The notes beneath the pieces are model-generated. The model was not told the DNA's origin and made no database searches. It worked only from the letters and a program-made list of their open reading frames with translations. Position numbers and translations under genes: made by a program. A DNA stretch of 64,000 bases from Microvelia longipes (Eukaryota > Arthropoda > Insecta > Hemiptera > Veliidae), in NCBI GenBank assembly GCA_018340805.1, contig JACMZG010001914.1:4355411-4419410 (forward strand), given 5' to 3'. How positions within the stretch are numbered: position 1 is the stretch's first letter; the number at the start of each line of letters is the position of its first letter. Positions 1 to 10,586 of this stretch are shown here, piece after piece.

Positions 1-349
1 TTCATCTGGCTCAGTAAATTGGTCTATTTGAGTACTAATTCACCAATATATTTTAGATATTGTCCTCAAAATTTGGTAATTTTGTTACCACTCTTAAATC
101 TCTAAGTGATAAATTGCACTATTCCGCAACACAAACAGTTACGAAAACAACATTAAATCCTAAGAGGTTAAATTCTAGGAGATTAATGAAGACTTCAGTC
201 CTTTAAAATGTTTTGTTTAATTTACCTACAAATATTCAAACCGTACAATATAAAAATGGCTCAAAAAAACCCTGAGTATCGAAAAAGTACCATGGATGAT
301 AGTTTATAGTGCTTAAAACACCTTAAGGTCTCATATCTGTCGTTTCAAA

Positions 350-831
350 GATCCCGTAGACCCGGAACTTAAGAGTGGTGTCTACCTGATCCAGTGTGGT
401 AGCTGTAAAGCGCAGTATGTAAGACAGACAGGTAGGAACCTGCGTACCGGGGCTCTGGAGCACCTGCGTATACTAGCAGGTTTTATCAACATCTTATCAA
501 AGAAGGATATGATGATGCTGATCACCAAGCAGGTTTTATTCATTTTGTTAATAAAGGCAGAAAGATGGACGCCCTAGAAAAATTTGAGATCTGTAGAAGC
601 AGGTAGGTCATGGGAGACCTGAATCTTAATAGAAAAGGGGCGTGTTCGGAGTTGCTTAAGGAATTAGTAAGAATGACTCCCCCGCGTCAAGAGGTTAGTC
701 TGTATTCAGTCTCAACAATGAAAAAATCTAATAAATATTCTTCTATTTCCTTTCCTTCATCTCACCGGTATGTTTATTTAAAGACTGTTTTTTTAACAAT
801 TTTTGACGTATGTTTAAGTTTTATTTTTTAA
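350..831 (+). pseudogene. Penelope-like element fragment with GIY-YIG endonuclease
   Basis: From 359 the frame reads SGVYLIQCGSCKAQYV then RQTGRNLRTGALEHLR. This is the GVY...YV.QTGR...R..EH pattern of the GIY-YIG nuclease at the C-terminus of Penelope-like retroelements. After about 470 the frame is lost. From 523 another frame gives HQAGFIHFVNKGRKMDALEK, the usual C-terminal tail, with an in-frame TAG at 604-606 and open reading to 831. The reverse transcriptase is not present upstream. It is a dead, 5'-truncated fragment, probably within or near the 3' part of the FSTL5-like gene. Confidence 0.75.
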
Positions 832-1325
832 ACTTAACAAAAGCGATAACCAAATTACCATATTTGGGTATCCAATAAAGGAAACTTCAAAATAGATAGA
901 AAATGGAGTTTTCAATAAATACTTCTTCGTGTTAGATAGTTGGAGGTGTATGGAGTGAACAAGACCTCAACCACATCTGTGGTTAGCACAGTTCTCGAGA
1001 TATTAAGCCCATGTTTATTATATTTTTTAAGAGAATTTTCATGAAAAAAATACGCTTGTTAAAACAAACCTGTGTTCCAGGGATGATATCAGTTGACTGA
1101 ATTTGATGATAGAGTCTGCAAGCATTGGGTTCATACACAGAAACACCCCAATCGTGAAAAGCAAAGAATCTCCTCTCTTCGTTGGGAGCAGCTAGAACAA
1201 AATTTCAAACAACATAAGATCCAAACGGCCAAAATCATTGATTCCAATATACACCACACAATTAATGTAAAAATACTACTGTCAGGTTGTAGTAGTTGGG
1301 TGAAAAGGACAATGCAGCCATATAG
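832..1325. other. No gene recognised
   Basis: AT-rich sequence after the Penelope-like fragment. An 80-codon plus-strand ORF at 1093 has no recognisable motif and runs into the tandem array. Nothing else is supported. Confidence 0.5.
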
Positions 1326-2146
1326 GCCACATTGAATCACGGAGGATAGGTGATTGAATTTAGGGTATAGACCACATGAATCCTGGCTGATAGGTGACAT
1401 TGAATTTAGGTAGACCACATTGAATCCTGGCTGATAGGTGACATTTGAATAGGGTATTCGAATCCTGGCTGATAGGTGACATTGAATTTAATAGAACCAC
1501 ATTGAATCCTGGCTGATAGGTGACATTGAATTAGGGTATAGGCCACATGAATCCTGGGCTGATAGGTGACATTGAATTAGGGTATAGGCCACATGAATCC
1601 TGGCTGATAGGTGACATTGAATTTAGGGGTATAGACCACATTGAATCCTGGCTGATAGGTGACATTGAATTTAGGTATAGGCCACATCGAATCCTGGCTG
1701 TAGGTGACATTGAATTTAGGGTATAGACCACATTGAATCCTGGCTGATAGGTGACATTAAATTTAGGGGTATAGACCACATTGAATCCAGACAGATAGGA
1801 GACATTAAATTCAGGGGTATAGACCACATTGAATCCAGACAGATAGGAGACATTAAATTCAGGGGTATAAGCCACATCGAATCCAGACAGATAGGTGACA
1901 TTGAATTCAGGGGTATAGGGTATATTGAATCCAGGCAAATAGGTGACATTAAATTCAAGCCAATAAACCAATTTTATCCAGGCAAATAGGCCATATTGAA
2001 TCCATGCTGATAGGTCAAATTAAATTCAGAGGTATAGGGCACATAGACTCCAGGCAGAAAGGCTACATTAAATTCATGGCTGTAAGCTACATTGAATACA
2101 GGAAGTTAAGATACATTTAATTCAGGGATATAGGGCATATTGATCC
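1326..2146. repeat. Tandem array, 46-48-bp unit
   Basis: About 17 degenerate copies of a unit containing TGATAGGTGACATTGAATTT and TATAGACCACATTGAATCC. Copies are most alike between 1380 and 1780 and diverge toward 2146 (CAGACAGATAGG variants). On the minus strand many copies stay open and give ORFs of repeated FNVTYLPGF/FNVVYTPEF type. The absence of a start, exon signals or domain makes coding unlikely. Confidence 0.9.
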
Positions 2147-2163
2147 GTAATTAAGCTTACGTT

Positions 2164-2505
2164 GGGCATGTAAGTTTGTGACAATGGTGGATTATGAGTA
2201 ATAATTAGTTGAGCCTTTGTAGGGTGTAAGTTTGTGGTGGATTATGAGTAATAATTAGCTGAGCCTTTGTTGGCGTGTAAGTTTGTGACAATGGTGGATT
2301 ATGAGTAATAATTAGTTGAGCCTTTGTTGGGCGTGTAAGTTTGTGACGTTAGTTGAGCCTTTGTAGTAAGTTGTGGACAATGGTGGATTTATGAGTAATT
2401 AATTTGATAGGTGACAATGGTGGATATGAGTAATTATTAGCTGAGCCTTTGTTGGGCGTGTAAGTTTGTGACAATGGTGGATTATGAGTAATAATTAGTT
2501 GGATG
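2164..2505. repeat. Tandem array, about 57-bp unit
   Basis: Five to six copies of a unit with GTGTAAGTTTGTGACAATGG, then GGATTATGAGTAATAATTAG and TTGAGCCTTTGTTGGG. Some copies are truncated. It lies directly beyond the 46-48-bp array but is unrelated in sequence. Confidence 0.88.
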
Positions 2506-3024
2506 TAACCATTGTCAATGTTATTTACGATTAACAATGTTTCGGGAGCAGGTACTTCTCCCATCATAAGGTTAGTCTTTAGAATTACACACACACTCAC
2601 ACCGTCTATGATTTTTATGTGTAGGGTGTCAGGATTTTAATCTGACTTGGTTGGCTCTTGGAGCAATCCCAATTTTTATACAGGGATTAGGGTTCATTAT
2701 ATACCTCATACAACCATTAGAATACGCCCTATCAAAATTTGTCTTAATTTCTAATTCTACCTTCTTAACTCTTTCTTGAGTATTGCTATCCATATTGGAT
2801 CGATCTTTATACTAGATTAGCATATAAACTTGTTTACAGATACAGCCATGTAGGCTGCCTTTTATTTTTAGATTTTTCCAATGCTCTTCTTTGTGTATGA
2901 TTTTTGCATTACTCCAAACCATTCGGTGGTCATTGTTCCATACATGAGTTGCTATTTTTGATAACTTCTTTTTCCTCTAAATGTATCCTTTATTTTCCTG
3001 TATTCCAACATCTAGCAGTTTCTC
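2506..3024. other. No gene recognised
   Basis: Short AT-rich spacer between arrays. An 83-codon minus-strand ORF over 2349-2600 overlaps the 57-bp repeats and has no motif. Confidence 0.5.
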
Positions 3025-3159
3025 AGATTCTTCGTAGTAGAGGCTTTACTACGGACGGATCAGATTCTCCGTAGTAGAGGCTTTACTACGGACGGATCAG
3101 ATTCTCCGTAGTAGAGGCTTTACTACGGACGGATCAGATTCTCCGTAGTAGAGGCTTTC
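3025..3159. repeat. 37-bp tandem repeat, each unit a hairpin
   Basis: Nearly four copies of a 37-bp unit. Each holds CCGTAGTAGAG-GCTT-TACTACGG, whose arms CCGTAGTA and TACTACGG are complementary. Copies 2-3 are identical; copy 1 has TTCGTAG and the last copy is cut short. Confidence 0.9.
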
Positions 3160-3565
3160 ACTCACACGGAATTTCGTACATGCGATTTTCCAAATCCTGA
3201 GCCTCATTATTAGGTTTGGTCCTTTTTAGAGTCTTTCTTAAGATCGTTTTTGATCTGAATATGCTTCTGTCTCTATATTTACTGCCGATCTGTCTAATCT
3301 TTTCGGACAGTCCTTTGTAGTATGGCATTACTTTTTAAACAAGAGAGCAACACCTAAAACTCAAGGAAAGACAGAAGTATATGCCTTACACTCAGCAAGA
3401 TGACACACTATCTCCTTATCCAAACAGTCCACACGTAGCACAATCAACTTTTAACTCTACATCCAACTTATTGGAGGTAAAATGATTAATATAGGCATTG
3501 GTCCAATTACCCCCTTTTTCAGATGAACTATATCGTAAATAATAATGATGAATAAATGAACTTAC

Positions 3566-3758
3566 TAGGGGTTGGTTGTTCCTGAACTATGAGAGATGAG
3601 ATGTCTCTGGTGACACCCCCGATGTTAGAAGCCTGACACATGTAAGCACCTGTATCAGCGTAGTTAATGCTCTTAACCCTCAGCTCCGTACCGTTACCAA
3701 TAAGTATGTATTTGTTCAGAGATAGTTTCAATGGCTCATCGTTTTTCAACCATTCCAC
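3566..3758 (-). CDS. FSTL5-like exon 9: second half of second Ig domain
   Basis: The exon is 193 nt, phase 0 in (acceptor TTTACACAG) and phase 1 out (donor A|GTAAGT). It encodes VEWLKNDEPL with the core Trp, then TELRVKSINYADTGAYMC with the second cysteine, and SSLIVQEQ at the end. This matches the WLKNG...YEDTGAYTC...SSLFVED region of vertebrate FSTL5. The next exon should begin the C-terminal half and is not seen between 3565 and 1. The upstream end of the intron is a repeat copy that stops about 20 bases before the acceptor. Confidence 0.92.
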
Positions 3759-3782
3759 CTGTGTAAAATAATTATTTACATA

Positions 3783-4095
3783 AATATTACAAGTAGTAGT
3801 AGTAGTGATAGTAATATGGGGGGAGTGGTAGTAACTACCAGGCAAGTAGGCCAGTTGTTGGGCCCTTTTTGCCAGCTCCCTAACATAGTGTTCTACTTCC
3901 TTTTAATTTTAAGTATAGGTATATTTCATCTAATCTAGACAGAAGAGCCGTGAATTTCTATGGTTCCTCTCATGCTTTTTCAAGCAATCATACATATTTT
4001 CACTGACTCTTATAGTCTAGTGAAAACTGGGAACAACATGTGCTCTCACTGTTAAACCAAACCTCCACACACTTTAAACTACAAGGCAGAAACAG
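3783..4095 (-). repeat. Interspersed repeat, partner of 56905-57175
   Basis: The reverse complement of this stretch matches 56905-57175 over nearly its whole length, for example TAGTTTAAAGTGT, GGTTTGGTTTAACAG, TTTTCACTAGACTATAAG, AGGGAGCTGGCAAAAAGGG and TTGCCTGGTA. The copy sits in intron 8 of the FSTL5-like gene, with its TAGTAGTAG-rich end about 20 bases from the exon 9 acceptor. No coding potential is seen. It may be the tail part of a composite element that also includes the tRNA-like SINE at 56595. Confidence 0.85.
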
Positions 4096-4389
4096 TATAG
4101 TATTATAATTTTTTTTTTTTTTTTTTGGCATTGGTCGACTTGGACCATACAGCCATATAATATATAATTTATTTACTTGCTCAAAATTTTGTTATTTCTT
4201 CTTGGTGTTTATGTTTGAACACTTGATAAATATTTTATTATTTCCAATTATTTTATTGGATTTTAATTATTAAATGATATTATGGATATTGTTTATTTAT
4301 TTATTGTTTTATTTTTTTTTTATTATTTTTTTATATTATAATTTAGCTAAATTTGTATTTTTTGCTAAAAGCAAAAAGGTATAGTTTTT
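4096..4389. other. AT-rich low-complexity sequence
   Basis: T-rich and A-rich runs (including a run of more than 20 T at 4110-4131). No gene is seen. Confidence 0.6.
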
Positions 4390-5678
4390 TATAAACGTTT
4401 ATAGATTTTGTAGCAATTAGTGACTTTAGTTAAATGGCTGAGCTACACATTTTGGTAGCATGCAACTCGTTAAATAGTGCAGTGCGCCCACTGAATAGCG
4501 AGGACAGTGCATAATAATGTGTTCAAGATCCTCGACAACAGTACAAATATTACAGTTCGGATTTTCCTCTAGTTTAATTTTATTTAAGTAGTATTTGCAG
4601 ACACCATGGTTTGTTCGAAGTCGGTTATAAATGTTGTAAAATATCTGCTGTTGATAGTATGGCCTTTAAACCACGGAACAAGACCGACTTTAGGCTGATG
4701 TTCCTTGTAGAAACTGCCGGCTTGCTGGGTATTTTGCCATATTTGCCATTTAGATAGAGCCGATAATTTAATTTGCCTGTAAATATCTTTAAATGGAATT
4801 TTATACTGCTTGCCATAGATAATTGCAGACTCATCGTCGTTACAGCTTTCCTTTGCTTTGTTGTCTACAATTTCATTAGGCGTGATACCCACGTGGCCTT
4901 TAAGCCAAACCAAGACAATTATCCTTTAATGAGTTAATGTAGAATAAATTAATTATTTGACTTAGTAAATAGTTGTTAAGAGATGAGAAAGATTTATTTT
5001 GAACAGCGGAAACTAAACTTTGATTATCTGTAAAAATAACAAAATCATTATGTATAGATTCTTTAATATACTCTAAAGCTTGGACTACAGCGATTTGTTC
5101 TGTTGTGTATGAAGAGACATATTTATTCAGCTTTACTCCTTTAAAATAATTTTGGGAATAATCATAGATAGCACAACCAGTGCTATCGTTGATTTTGGAC
5201 CCGTCTGTAAAAATATATTGACGATCCGGCCATTGAGAGGATACACTATCCCAGAACATACTATTTCTGACGGATAAAGGATATTTTGATAAATCTTCCA
5301 TATAATAAGTAGTAATTCTATGAGTTATTGCGTGGTAGTTAATGGATTTATATGGAATTTTATAATAGACATGTATGTCGTTACGAAAGACGGCAGTTTC
5401 TGTGAAGCTCTGAACTAAAGCAGGAGATTTTTTACGTTCCCAGAAAGGATAAGTAAGGACAGATGACGCTAGTCTTGAAATTTTTTGGCTTGCTATTGAA
5501 TCAAATGAAAAGTTTTTTATATAAAATCTGTCGCATAAAATTTGGCGACGTATGAAAAGCGGGGGTTCGTCGCATTCAGAGTATAGTGATAAAAGTGGAG
5601 ACGAAGGCAGAGCTCCTAAACAAATACGCAGGCAAGTATTCTGAATTTTTTGCAGAGGTTCTAGGAGTCTAAAGCTTG
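4390..5678 (-). pseudogene. LINE (non-LTR retrotransposon) 3' part: RNase H and C-terminal zinc knuckle
   Basis: Reading the minus strand from 5678, the frame continues a reverse transcriptase C-terminus (RLLEPLQKIQNTCLRICLGA). It then passes into an RNase H domain: FTDGSK, TEQIAVVQAL, FTDNQSLVSA and WLKGHVGITPNEIVDNKAKE carry the D-E-D-D catalytic set and the late His. A zinc knuckle (CNICTVVEDLEHIIMHC) follows. The order is that of Jockey/R1/I-type LINEs with an RNase H. A frame change near 4900 breaks the ORF. The upstream part is at 9942-10335, displaced by the BEL/Pao element. Confidence 0.85.
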
Positions 5679-5809
5679 TGTTGCGAATCGATCCAATAAA
5701 ATAAAAACTCTTTGACTTCTATGAACCGACTGACTTTATTTGTCACATTTTGACACAAAATCAATTATTAAAATTAATAAATAAATAATCTTGATGCCAT
5801 TTCTCAACA
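5679..5809 (-). repeat. 3' LTR of BEL/Pao element (131 bp)
   Basis: Shares TGTTGCGAATCGATCC through GACTGACTTTATTT with 9850-9941, and also the last part CTTGATGCCATTTCTCAACA. It has about 40 bp in the middle (5742-5788) that the other LTR lacks. Confidence 0.9.
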
Positions 5810-5953
5810 TCCTCCACCACCCTAAAATAGCATTAACTAGGCCTTCTTAAATTTAATTTTTAAAATTTCTTAATGACATCAAGTAACAACAAAATAAGTC
5901 AATAAACAAACAAATAAACAAAAGAACTCAAAATAATAAATTTAAAATTACCA

Positions 5954-7453
5954 TTATATTTTGAATTTACGTCCAAACAATTTTAACCTAAAGTCGTAAT
6001 TATAATCAACTCTTCTTGTCTGAACTCCCTTTAAATTTTTGATATCTAAACTTTCCTTTTGAATGTATCTAATAACCCTTAATTCTGCCCTACTTATTTC
6101 ATCTACATCTAATTTTAACTGACTCAACATTGCTGCTATTATTTTCTTGTCATTAATAACTTTCCTGTCCTCCTTTTCCTTCTTACCCAATGACTTCCTA
6201 ATTTTACCTACAAACCTCAAACTCCATCCAAATATTCTTACAACTTTTGTAAATGAAAAAGTCCCAACTCTATCACCCAACTCACTCGGTGTTACGTTGA
6301 CTACACTCACACTCTCTACCTCACTCACTAACTCACATTCTTCGTCAATATCTTTATCATCACACATTGCCACTGGCCAAGCACCCCTGCACTCCTTTAA
6401 CCATTTTGGCCCTTCAATCCATTTACTATCAACCAACATTTTAGCTGTGCACCCTCTAGATAATAAGTCAGCTGGATTGTTAGTACCAGGTAAATGATGC
6501 CACTCATTAGTCACACTACTCTTTAATATTTCCGTAACCCTATTTTTAACAAACACACTCCAATTTTTCTTCTGTGATAGCCAACCAATACAGACCATCG
6601 AGTCTGTCCAATAAAATTTCTCAAAACTTACACCGCTATATTTAAAGCTCTCAATGACACTATTCATTAAACGTACTCCAATAAGACACCCCAATAACTG
6701 CAACCTGGGTATTGTTGCTTTCTCTTTAAGAGGACTTAATCTACACTTAGCTTGAATAAAACATATTTGTACATCACTATCATCATACTCTTTACGTAAA
6801 TATATACACGCACCATATGCTAACAGACTTGCATCACAAAACACATGTAAACTAAACTTACCATTTTTCCTACTCCCCAGAACACATCTTTCTACATGGA
6901 AAGTTGATAGTGACTTCAACTCATCTACCCAAATGTTGAATTTCTTAGTTAGACCCTCTGGCAACTCATCGTCCCAATTTACTTTTAACTCCCAACTTCC
7001 TCTTAACAATATTTTCGGAGCAACCATAACCGGACTCACTATTCCTAAAGGGTCAAACAAATTTTGTACTATCGATAGAACTAATCTTCTCGTAACTCTC
7101 TTCTCTGCTTCTTTCTTACCCAAAAATTTTAAGTCACAAGCTAATGTATCAAAAGTAGTATTCCACATTACCCCCAACACAGACAATAATTCTACATTTT
7201 CACGATTCATGATACACGTATTCTCTTTACAACACTCAAACATCACACCATTTAACTTCGTATGTGCCCATTCTCTCAATTCAAACTTTCCTAATGACAT
7301 ACATTCACGTGCTTCTCTCATAAACGTTTCAACTTCACTCTGACTATAAACTGCAACGACTGAATTATCAACATAAAAACTTCTAACTAACTTATCTGCT
7401 GTACTTTTTAAATGTCCTTTTATTTTTTTCAAATGGTGATAAATAGTAGCCAT
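5954..7453 (-). pseudogene. BEL/Pao pol: RT palm/thumb, A17 and RNase H regions; integrase absent
   Basis: The 499-codon frame includes SFYVDNSVVAV, the catalytic box with YVDN where most relatives have YVDD. Next are FDPLGIVSPVMVAPKILLRG (Pao A17 signature), FCDASLLAYGACIYLRK and TDSMVCIGWL (RNase H), and WHHLPGTNNPADLLSRG. The frame ends in IKESLDIKNLKGVQTRRVDY and stops at 5954, only 145 bp from the LTR. The integrase zinc finger and DDE core that should follow are missing. The element cannot integrate by itself. Confidence 0.88.
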
Positions 7454-7960
7454 TAATAAAAATGGGCTCGGACTCAGACCAAATACTACCTAGTATGTCT
7501 AAAGATGACTAATTTTTTGATGGAGGATCACTCCACCACAGAAATCTTAACCTATCTCTATCCTCTTGTTTATACTAATTTGTAAAAATGCTTTTGCTAT
7601 GTCTGAAATAACCCCTATCTCACCTATTCTAAATCTATTCAATAAATCAGGGATTAATTCCAGTAAATTAGGTCCTTTCTCAAGACATGCATTCAAACAA
7701 CTACCAGTCTCATCTTTGCAACTTGCGTCAAATACTGGCCTCGTCTTTTAGTAACACTACTCTCTTTAAATACAGGCCGATGTGGCAGATAATGAACGTT
7801 ACTCTCAGTCTCTGACTCTACAACTATTTCGATTATTCCATTATCTAACCAAAACTTAAACTCGTTGTCATAATCTTGCCATTTTCCTAACTTATCTAGC
7901 CTATTTGTTACACTAATCAATCTCTTCATAGCTACTTTTCTATTATCCCCTAATGCTACA
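7454..7960 (-). pseudogene. BEL/Pao reverse transcriptase, N-terminal part, frameshifted
   Basis: The minus strand from 7929 reads RLDKLGKWQDYDNEFKFWLD and PHRPVFKESS. After a one-base shift it continues as RPVFDASCKDETGSCLNACL and then VISDIAKAFLQISINK. The DIAKAFLQI motif is the first catalytic block of the reverse transcriptase. At least two frame changes lie between 7740 and 7454. This is a decayed pol gene. Confidence 0.82.
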
Positions 7961-8021
7961 TTTTTCTCGACCCATGGTAATCCTACTTCATAACGACCTT
8001 CATCGTTCGTCTTAATTGTCT

Positions 8022-8843
8022 CTAAAAAATGTTCAGCACTTGCTTTTCATGCTCTCTTTTTTCGAGCGTTTTAATGGGATCCGTAATACCTATAGCTTCC
8101 AATTCCCATAAATTCGACATTGACGTTAAATTTTTCAAACTTAAACAACTACTTTGATAACCTAAAAAATTTCCTTCACCCTCACCTATAATTGTCCAAC
8201 CTAACGCTGTCTCTATACAACTCAATCCATTGAATCTAACTATCCTACCAGTAAGAACCCTACCAATCACATCCGCCCCTAATATTATTCCAATCTCATC
8301 TGAACTAACATCTGTTTTGTAAGTATCTGATAAAATTATTTCTTTCTCTCTTAATATGCCTAATAAAGTCTCGTCTAGAACTTTGTTAATAGAATTACAA
8401 ATTTTATTTTGTGTAAATAACATTACCTCAACTATCTCTGAAGTCTCCTCCAAACCAAATAAATTGACTCTATGTTTACTATGACTTTGCTGCGTAACAA
8501 CGCCTCCAAATAACCCATGGTTCAGCACACACTTACCCTCATTTTTAAGACACATTTTCTTAGCAATATCTGACTTTATGTATGATTTTGATGAACCGGA
8601 ATCTAAAATTGTTCTTACTCTAAGTTGTTTCGTTTTATCCTGTGGATTAACTACATTAATAATTAGCGTTTGTATGTAAACATCATTCTCACTTTGACAT
8701 CTAATAGTATTATCTATTTTAGACAATACACTCAATTCTACCTTAGTATTATTGTCCTTCTTAACATCAGTTTTTTTGTTATCACTGTTCTTGTGATAAG
8801 GTAAATCTGGACAAATAATTGTAAAATGTAATCTTTTACACAA
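8022..8843 (-). pseudogene. BEL/Pao protease region (DUF1758-like)
   Basis: A 273-codon frame starts with a zinc knuckle (CKRLHFTIICP), then a charged spacer. The retropepsin signature follows, LRVRTILDSGSSKSYIKSDI, where DSG is the catalytic triad. Later GIILGADVIGRV supplies the second hydrophobic-hydrophobic-G motif. This is the aspartic protease of BEL/Pao polyproteins. The frame breaks at the 3' side (about 8022) before the reverse transcriptase. Confidence 0.85.
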
Positions 8844-8890
8844 TAAACATTTTGGGGGAGCCCTACAATCTTTAGCTGAATGAAATTTTT

Positions 8891-9775
8891 TTAGACAACT
8901 AAAGCAACATCTATTCTTGTCTTGGACAGTATCTCTCTCTTTTCTTTCAATGTCATATTACCAGCCCTACTACAATCTTGACTCGCGTGACTCTTTCCAC
9001 AAAAAATACAGATAATTTGTTTATTGTTATTAAATTTTGAATTTTGATTTCCATTGAACATGCTTTGTTTATTAGACGTATTTTGTTTGTTACTGTTAAT
9101 TAATGAATGGGCTGTCGCTACTTCCTGCGAAGTAGTTACCTCTAACTCTGAGTGAAATTTACTCAAGCTTTCTTGAGCACACTTCACTCTTATTTCACTC
9201 TCGACTTCCCCTCGTAAAAATGACATAAATGCATCAAGATTATTCTTATTACTATTGGAGTCACCAGCAACTTTATTTTTATACCTTTCCCACTCTATTA
9301 AAATATTTGTTGGAACACTCGACTCCAACATTGGCAATAATAAAGCTGCATAGCTATCCTTGGTCATATTAAGGATTTCTAAAGCATTGATTTGCTGTGA
9401 TATAGCATCATATAACTGTGAGAGACTCATTTTATTTTTATTCACAGCTTGATCTAACATAATGTTAATGAGCTCTCTCACATGGTGCTGTACCAGCATT
9501 TCATCCTTGGCAAATCTTTCTTTCAGTAAATTCAATACTTTAGAAAAACTATTGGTTGCCCTAGGCATACTATCTACTAGTGTTCTTGCCTTTCCTATTG
9601 TGGATTGTTTCAAATATTCGTATTTATCATCTTCTTCCATACACTTATCTTCGGCTATTTTCTTAAATTGGCCCCAGAATCGTAACCAATTTTTGACATC
9701 ACCATCAAATTTATCCCACTCTATATCTGGCAGTTTTACTTTCTTTCTATGACAACTATGAAAATCATCTTTCTT
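8891..9775 (-). pseudogene. BEL/Pao gag-like region with CCHC zinc knuckle
   Basis: The minus strand encodes a gag-type polypeptide (MEEDDKYEYLKQSTIGKART and then SFSKVLNLLKERFAKDEMLV) resembling the DUF1759-type gag of BEL/Pao elements. A knuckle CIFCGKSHASQDC follows. Two more knuckles (a CFSC...C type near 8905 and CLLCKRLHFTIIC at the start of the next ORF) appear in another frame, so a frameshift lies near 8891-8900. An upstream portion of gag before 9640 is in a linked frame up to about 9775. The product would bind RNA in virus-like particles; here it is broken. Confidence 0.82.
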
Positions 9776-9849
9776 TTAACCTTCAAATTAACTTATTTAA
9801 ATTAATTTCAATTCAATAAACTTTCAGATTCTTCCTAACGGTCGCCATA

Positions 9850-9941
9850 TGTTGCGAATCGATCCAATAAAATAAAAACTCTTTGACTTCTATGAACCGA
9901 CTGACTTTATTTCTTTTTTTTCTTGATGCCATTTCTCAACA
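9850..9941 (-). repeat. 5' LTR of BEL/Pao element (92 bp, shortened)
   Basis: Nearly identical to the ends of 5679-5809 but with the AT-rich middle replaced by a short T run. It is very short for an LTR, so transcription from it may be impaired. Confidence 0.88.
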
Positions 9942-10335
9942 GTTTGCTTGGCCATAGAAAATAGCTCCAAAGTCGATCACGGACCGAATAGTAGCTCTAT
10001 AATAGAGAAGTGAGATGTTAACGTCAGCTCCCCAATATGTATGACAAACAGATTTTAAAACATTGATATAACATTCTACTCTTTTCATAATATAGTTGAT
10101 GTGGTTTGACCATGTTAATTTTGTATTTAAATAAAGGCCTAAAAATTTAGGTTCTCTCAAGATGGGAAATAACGTGTTGTTTAGAACAACAGAATCACCT
10201 AATGGTATTGCACGTTTTAGGGAGAAAGGACTTACAAAAGATTTTGCGACAGAGATTGACAAATCTTTATCCCTAGCCCATTCCTGTAAGGCATAAACAA
10301 CAGCAGATAGTATAGTTACGGCTTCTTCAAACTTT
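9942..10335 (-). pseudogene. LINE reverse-transcriptase C-terminal segment (other half of the split LINE)
   Basis: The minus strand reads AVVYALQEWARDKDLSISVA and then REPKFLGLYLNTKLTWSNHI, followed by YYRATIRSVIDFGAIFYGQA. This is the thumb-region pattern (K-F-L-G-x-x-L-D/N-x-x-L-T-W-x-x-H) typical of Jockey-like LINEs. The frame stops at the end of the BEL/Pao insertion and resumes in the right phase at 5678. The LINE has no sequence upstream of about 10335, so it was already 5'-truncated. Confidence 0.85.
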
Positions 10336-10359
10336 TTCTTTAGTATTATAATTATTATA

Positions 10360-10586
10360 ATGAATCTACAATGAGGGTCCTAAATTTTGCCTATACCCAG
10401 TTTCATTTAGGGTAAGGGATCTTTAATGAGTACCTGACAACGCACAGACTCGAGACCAACGGCTTTACGTCCCTTCTGAAGGACGTGGTACGCAACATTT
10501 TTATCCCTCTCATAAAAATCCCAGAGGCCCATTCATTCTGTGTATTGGCCGCGTACCTTAACCACTACACCACGGGTGACTCTCAA
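10360..10586 (-). repeat. SINE-A copy, tRNA-like head, box B deleted
   Basis: The reverse complement matches 56595-56893: GTCACCCGTG, GTGGTGTAGTGGTTAAGGTA (box A-like), GCGGCCAATACACAGAAT, CCTCTGGGATTTTTATGAGA, TACGTCC-type words (CCTTCAGAAGGGACGTAAAG) and AACTGGGTATAGGCAAAATT. The approximately 40 bp that carry box B in the other copy are absent. It abuts the 5'-truncated end of the LINE. Confidence 0.85.

Larger units (their letters stand above)
5679..9941 (-). mobile_element. BEL/Pao LTR retrotransposon, internally deleted
   Basis: A 4.26-kb element bounded by TGTTGCGAATC and CTCAACA ends (plus-strand reading). Terminal repeats are 9850-9941 (5') and 5679-5809 (3'). The element interrupts a LINE, with 5-bp flanks GCTTG (5674-5678) and GTTTG (9942-9946) that look like a target duplication with one mismatch. 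On the minus strand gag, aspartic protease, reverse transcriptase and RNase H/A17 regions follow in the BEL/Pao order, but no integrase zinc-binding or catalytic core is seen. Just inside the 5' LTR is TGGCGACCGTTAGGAAG, a primer-binding-site-like stretch of the kind seen in this group. A purine-rich GGGTGGTGGAGGA lies just inside the 3' LTR. Confidence 0.9.

Noticed and set aside
6147..7343. Plus-strand frames of 116 and 136 codons
   Set aside because: Shadows of the BEL/Pao pol frame on the other strand.
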